DNA of 64,000 bases from Streptomyces sp. NRRL S-340. Lineage in GTDB: Bacteria; Actinomycetota; Actinomycetes; Streptomycetales; Streptomycetaceae. A program made the translations under genes and the position numbers. Under the pieces are notes generated by a model that did not search any database, had not been told where the DNA came from, and saw only the letters and a list, made by a program, of their open reading frames with translations. Position 1 is the first letter of the stretch. Each line of letters begins with the position of its first letter. The stretch lies in contig NZ_JOIY01000010.1 of assembly GCF_000720185.1 (NCBI RefSeq), forward strand, positions 62,001-126,000, read 5' to 3'. Of the stretch, positions 61,928 to 64,000 are shown one piece after another.

Positions 61928-62697
61928 GCCGCGCTCCGGTGGCCGAGGCGCTCCGAGAGCTGGGCCGCGCCCTTCACGGCGAGCTGCTCCAGCTCGCTCC
62001 TGCGCTCCTCGCTCCAGCGGATCATCGGCACGGAGATGGACAGGGCCGCGACCACCCGGCCGGTGCGGTCGCGCACCGGGGCGGCCACGCAGCTGACGTC
62101 GGGGTTGGACTCGCGGTTCTCCACGGCCAGGCCGCGCCGCCGGATCTCGGCCAGGGCCTCGCGCAGGGCGGCGGGATCGGTGATGCTGTTGGGGGTCATC
62201 GCGACCAGTTCGGCGCCGTCCGGGACGCGTTCGGCCAGTGCTGACTCGGGGAGGGAGGCGAGCAGCATCTTGCCGACGGAGGTGCAGTGCGCCGGGAGGC
62301 GGCGGCCGGCGGCGGAGACCATGCGGACCGCGTGCGTGGAGTCGACCTTGGCGATGTAGATGACGTCGGCGCCCTCCAGGATCGCCACGTGCACCGTTTC
62401 GTCGCAGGTCTCCGCGACGGCGCGGGCCACCTGCTGGCCCTCGGCGGCGAGGTCGAGCTGCTCGGCGTAGCGGCTGCCGAGCTGGTAGGGGCGCACGCCC
62501 AGCCGGTAGCGTCCGGGCTGGCCGGTCACCGGGACGATGTACTGGCGGGCGGCGAGCGTGGTGACCAGCTCGTGCACCGTGGTGCGCGGCAGCTGGAGCC
62601 GGCGCACGATGTCGGGGGCGGAGAGCGTGCCGTCCCCGTCGAGGAACAGCTCGAGTATGTCGAGAGCCCGGGTCACGGCAGGTACGAGGCGTCCCAC
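61924..62697 (-). CDS. IclR family transcriptional regulator
   Basis: A 257-residue regulator. The winged helix is at residues about 5-62 (VPAVTRALDILELFLDGDGTLSAPDIVRRLQLPRTTVHELVTTLAARQYI). The effector domain follows (about 80-250) with GRRLPAHCTSVGKMLLASL, which includes the usual Cys, and AAPVRDRTGRVVAALSISVP. The GTG at 62697 has GGGAGGGG 8 nt upstream. Its own leader contains GAAATCTCGAAC, the motif shared with two sugar operons, so it is the natural candidate for the protein that binds there and represses itself. Confidence 0.92.
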   Translation of the reverse strand: MGRLVPAVTRALDILELFLDGDGTLSAPDIVRRLQLPRTTVHELVTTLAARQYIVPVTGQPGRYRLGVRPYQLGSRYAEQLDLAAEGQQVARAVAETCDETVHVAILEGADVIYIAKVDSTHAVRMVSAAGRRLPAHCTSVGKMLLASLPESALAERVPDGAELVAMTPNSITDPAALREALAEIRRRGLAVENRESNPDVSCVAAPVRDRTGRVVAALSISVPMIRWSEERRSELEQLAVKGAAQLSERLGHRSAA

Positions 62698-62723
62698 GAC
62701 CGGTCCCCTCCCTGGATCCAGGC

Positions 62724-62768
62724 CTGTTCGAGATTTCAACAGGCGATCGGCATGACGAACACAGGCTA
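62724..62768 (-). promoter_or_regulatory. iclR promoter with candidate operator, site C
   Basis: On the minus strand TAGCCT (62768-62763) is a plausible -10 element. CTGTTCGAGATTTCAACAG (plus strand, 62724-62742) holds the shared core and has CTGTT/AACAG inverted ends. The site lies between the expected start of transcription and the ribosome binding site. Confidence 0.7.
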
Positions 62769-62829
62769 GCCATGGCGGGGGGCGGGGGCAATGGGGCGGC
62801 CCTTGCGCCCCTGCGCGACGATGGTGCGC

Positions 62830-63432
62830 ATGGCTGCCTCCTCCTCCGCGTCCGGGCCCTTCACCGCGCGTGACTTCCAGCTCGTGCTGCTGCGGCGCAT
62901 GGCCGATCACCAGCCGGACCTGGTCGCGGACGCCCGGCGGGAGCTGGGGGCGTCGCTCGCGCAGATGCGGGAGGCCAACAAGCGGTGGCAGGCGATGGTG
63001 CGCTCGCCCCGGGCCCGTTCGGCCGCCGCCCGCTACCGATCCGTCCTCGGCGCCCCCGAGTCCACGGCCGCCCGCCGCATCGGCGACCTGGACTGCGAGG
63101 CCCGGCAGTGGCCGCTGCCGCTCTGGCCCGGGCTGCGCTTCGAGGTGCTGGCCGGCCCCGACGGCCAGGTCTGGAACGCGTGGCTGGTCCGCGCCCCCGG
63201 GGCCGAAGGCCCTGACCTGCGGACGGTCGACGATCTCGCCCCCTGGTCCTGCACGGTCGAGGAGGCCGCCCGCGCCTTCGCCCCCGCCCGCCCGCTGGAG
63301 GGCACCGCGCCGACACGGTGGGGACTGGCCTTCACCGCGCCCGACGCGCAGGGCGTACGGCACGAGGTCGTCGCGGAGTTCACCTGGGGGCTGCTCCAGC
63401 GGACACGGGTCGGGGACGAACCGGACGCGTAA
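62830..63432 (+). CDS. Hypothetical soluble protein
   Basis: A 200-residue protein, probably cytoplasmic. The N-terminal half is helical (FTARDFQLVLLRRMADHQPDLVADARRELGASLAQMREANKRWQAMVRSPRA); the C-terminal half is beta-rich (LPLWPGLRFEVLAGPDGQVWNAWLVRAPG, RWGLAFTAPDAQGVRHEVVAEFTWGLLQ). I do not recognise a family. Start: ATG 62830, with GACGAT 7 nt upstream; an in-frame ATG at 62821 is possible. It is divergent from iclR and converges with the ATP-grasp gene. A 17-bp direct repeat (63414-63430 and 63467-63483) spans its end and the next gene's end. Confidence 0.7.
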   Translation: MAASSSASGPFTARDFQLVLLRRMADHQPDLVADARRELGASLAQMREANKRWQAMVRSPRARSAAARYRSVLGAPESTAARRIGDLDCEARQWPLPLWPGLRFEVLAGPDGQVWNAWLVRAPGAEGPDLRTVDDLAPWSCTVEEAARAFAPARPLEGTAPTRWGLAFTAPDAQGVRHEVVAEFTWGLLQRTRVGDEPDA

Positions 63433-63463
63433 CCCATCCCGGAACCGCCCCGGCACACACAGG

Positions 63464-64000
63464 TCAGGGACGAACCGGACGCGCAGCCCGCGCGGGGTTC
63501 CCGGGGCGGGCCGGGACGGCGGCCAGGATGTCCCGCACCACCCGCTCCTGCGATCCGGGATGCAGCCACAGGAACAGGTTCGGCTCGACCAGCTCCAGTT
63601 CCATGACGCACGGCGCACCGCCCTCGCCGCCTGCCTCGCCCGCCCCCGCCGGTCCGCCTCGACCGTCCGGTCCGTCCTGCCCGTCCGGTCCGGTCTGCCC
63701 GTCCGGTCCGTCCACGAGGTCGACGCGGGCGTACAGCAGCTCGGGTGCTCCGGGCACGGCGGCCAGCGCCCGCCGCGCCACGGCGAGTTCGGCGGGTGTC
63801 GGGGTCCACGGTTCGAGGTCCGGGTGGGCCACCTTCTCGGCGTCGAAGGCCGTTCCCGGCGAGAGCACGGCCCGCTTGCGGCTGGCGTGCAGCAGCCGGC
63901 CGCCGAAGAACTGCAGCGCCCGCTCCCCGCCGGTGTCGATGCGGGTCAGGTAGGGCTGCACCATCGCGGTCATGCCCTCCGCGTGCATGCGCGCCACCTG
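63464..64000 (-). CDS. ATP-grasp domain protein, 5' end outside the window
   Basis: The frame is open from the window edge to the stop at 63464, about 178 residues of the C-terminal half. VQPYLTRIDTGGERALQFFGGRLLHASRKRAVLSPG and PCVMELELVEPNLFLWLHPGSQERVVRDIL match the ATP-grasp core (glutathione synthetase / RimK-like), with MELELVEPNL as the metal-binding strand. Between ARVDLVD and PCVMELEL lies an insert of about 35 residues with the collagen-like repeat DGPDGQTGPDGQDGPDGRGG. Substrate unknown. Confidence 0.85.
   Translation of the reverse strand, partial: QVARMHAEGMTAMVQPYLTRIDTGGERALQFFGGRLLHASRKRAVLSPGTAFDAEKVAHPDLEPWTPTPAELAVARRALAAVPGAPELLYARVDLVDGPDGQTGPDGQDGPDGRGGPAGAGEAGGEGGAPCVMELELVEPNLFLWLHPGSQERVVRDILAAVPARPGNPARAARPVRP

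Noticed and set aside
63414..63483. Attachment-site-like 17-bp direct repeat at converging gene ends
   Set aside because: No integrase or tRNA gene is near; a local duplication at gene ends explains it.

Overview
The window is a 64 kb piece of a high-GC actinomycete chromosome, almost certainly Streptomyces. The evidence is the strong G/C third-position bias, GTG and TTG starts, many apparently leaderless genes (a TANNNT box 6-8 nt before the start codon), and gene content and order like the S. coelicolor aceE1 - fasR - fabDHPF - galM core region. It is ordinary chromosome with accessory patches. No tRNA, rRNA, insertion sequence, prophage or CRISPR array was found.

Layout. 1-3.3 kb: 5' part of a secreted ALF-repeat / alanine-rich coiled-coil protein entering a Hint domain (polymorphic-toxin architecture). 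3.8-7.1 kb: a TerD-family stress island (TerA/TerD-like protein, TerC-like DUF475 membrane protein, two TerD paralogues). 7.3-11.6 kb: AhpE-type peroxiredoxin, DUF3052 protein and divergent aceE. 11.6-20 kb: DUF4190 protein, a TetR/MFS efflux pair, and small housekeeping genes (alpha/beta hydrolase, DUF4429-SHOCT, MerR, GNAT, beta-lactamase-like hydrolase, pirin). 20-25 kb: fasR and the type II fatty acid synthase operon fabD-fabH-acpP-fabF, with an apparent intrinsic attenuator between acpP and fabF. 25-34 kb: DUF3145, SGNH lipoprotein, cytoplasmic aldose epimerase, RidA next to a frameshifted beta-hydroxyacid dehydrogenase, LysR, EI24 membrane protein, Ohr, and an MDR reductase/MarR pair. 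34-44 kb: SCO2400-type membrane protein, an enolase-superfamily dehydratase / Zn-dehydrogenase operon, a TIM-barrel-like protein, the chvE-mmsA-mmsB sugar importer and a Tat-secreted aldose epimerase. 44-47.1 kb: a decayed accessory patch (WhiJ-type ATPase / XRE / DUF397 trio with a frameshifted regulator, a gene remnant, and an antitoxin whose toxin is cut to about 20 codons). 47-55 kb: Rrf2 regulator, GH35-like secreted protein, and an importer operon ending in a GH51 arabinofuranosidase. 55.8-60.7 kb: a conserved but poorly understood cluster of an ImmA/IrrE-like metallopeptidase, two MAB_1171c-type membrane proteins and an FAD oxidoreductase. 61-64 kb: SMP-30 lactonase, IclR regulator, a hypothetical gene and a partial ATP-grasp gene.

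How they fit together. The clearest new link is a sugar regulon. The 12-mer GAAATCTCGAAC occurs, always on the coding strand and just downstream of a predicted promoter, before three transcription units: the dehydratase operon (35 kb), the importer/arabinofuranosidase operon (55 kb) and the iclR-lactonase operon (62 kb). This suggests that the IclR protein encoded here controls import, debranching and oxidative breakdown of an arabinose- or galactose-type sugar. The second point of interest is the metallopeptidase / MAB_1171c / flavoprotein cluster. Three loci carry apparent single-base frameshifts or truncations; real decay and sequencing error cannot be separated here.
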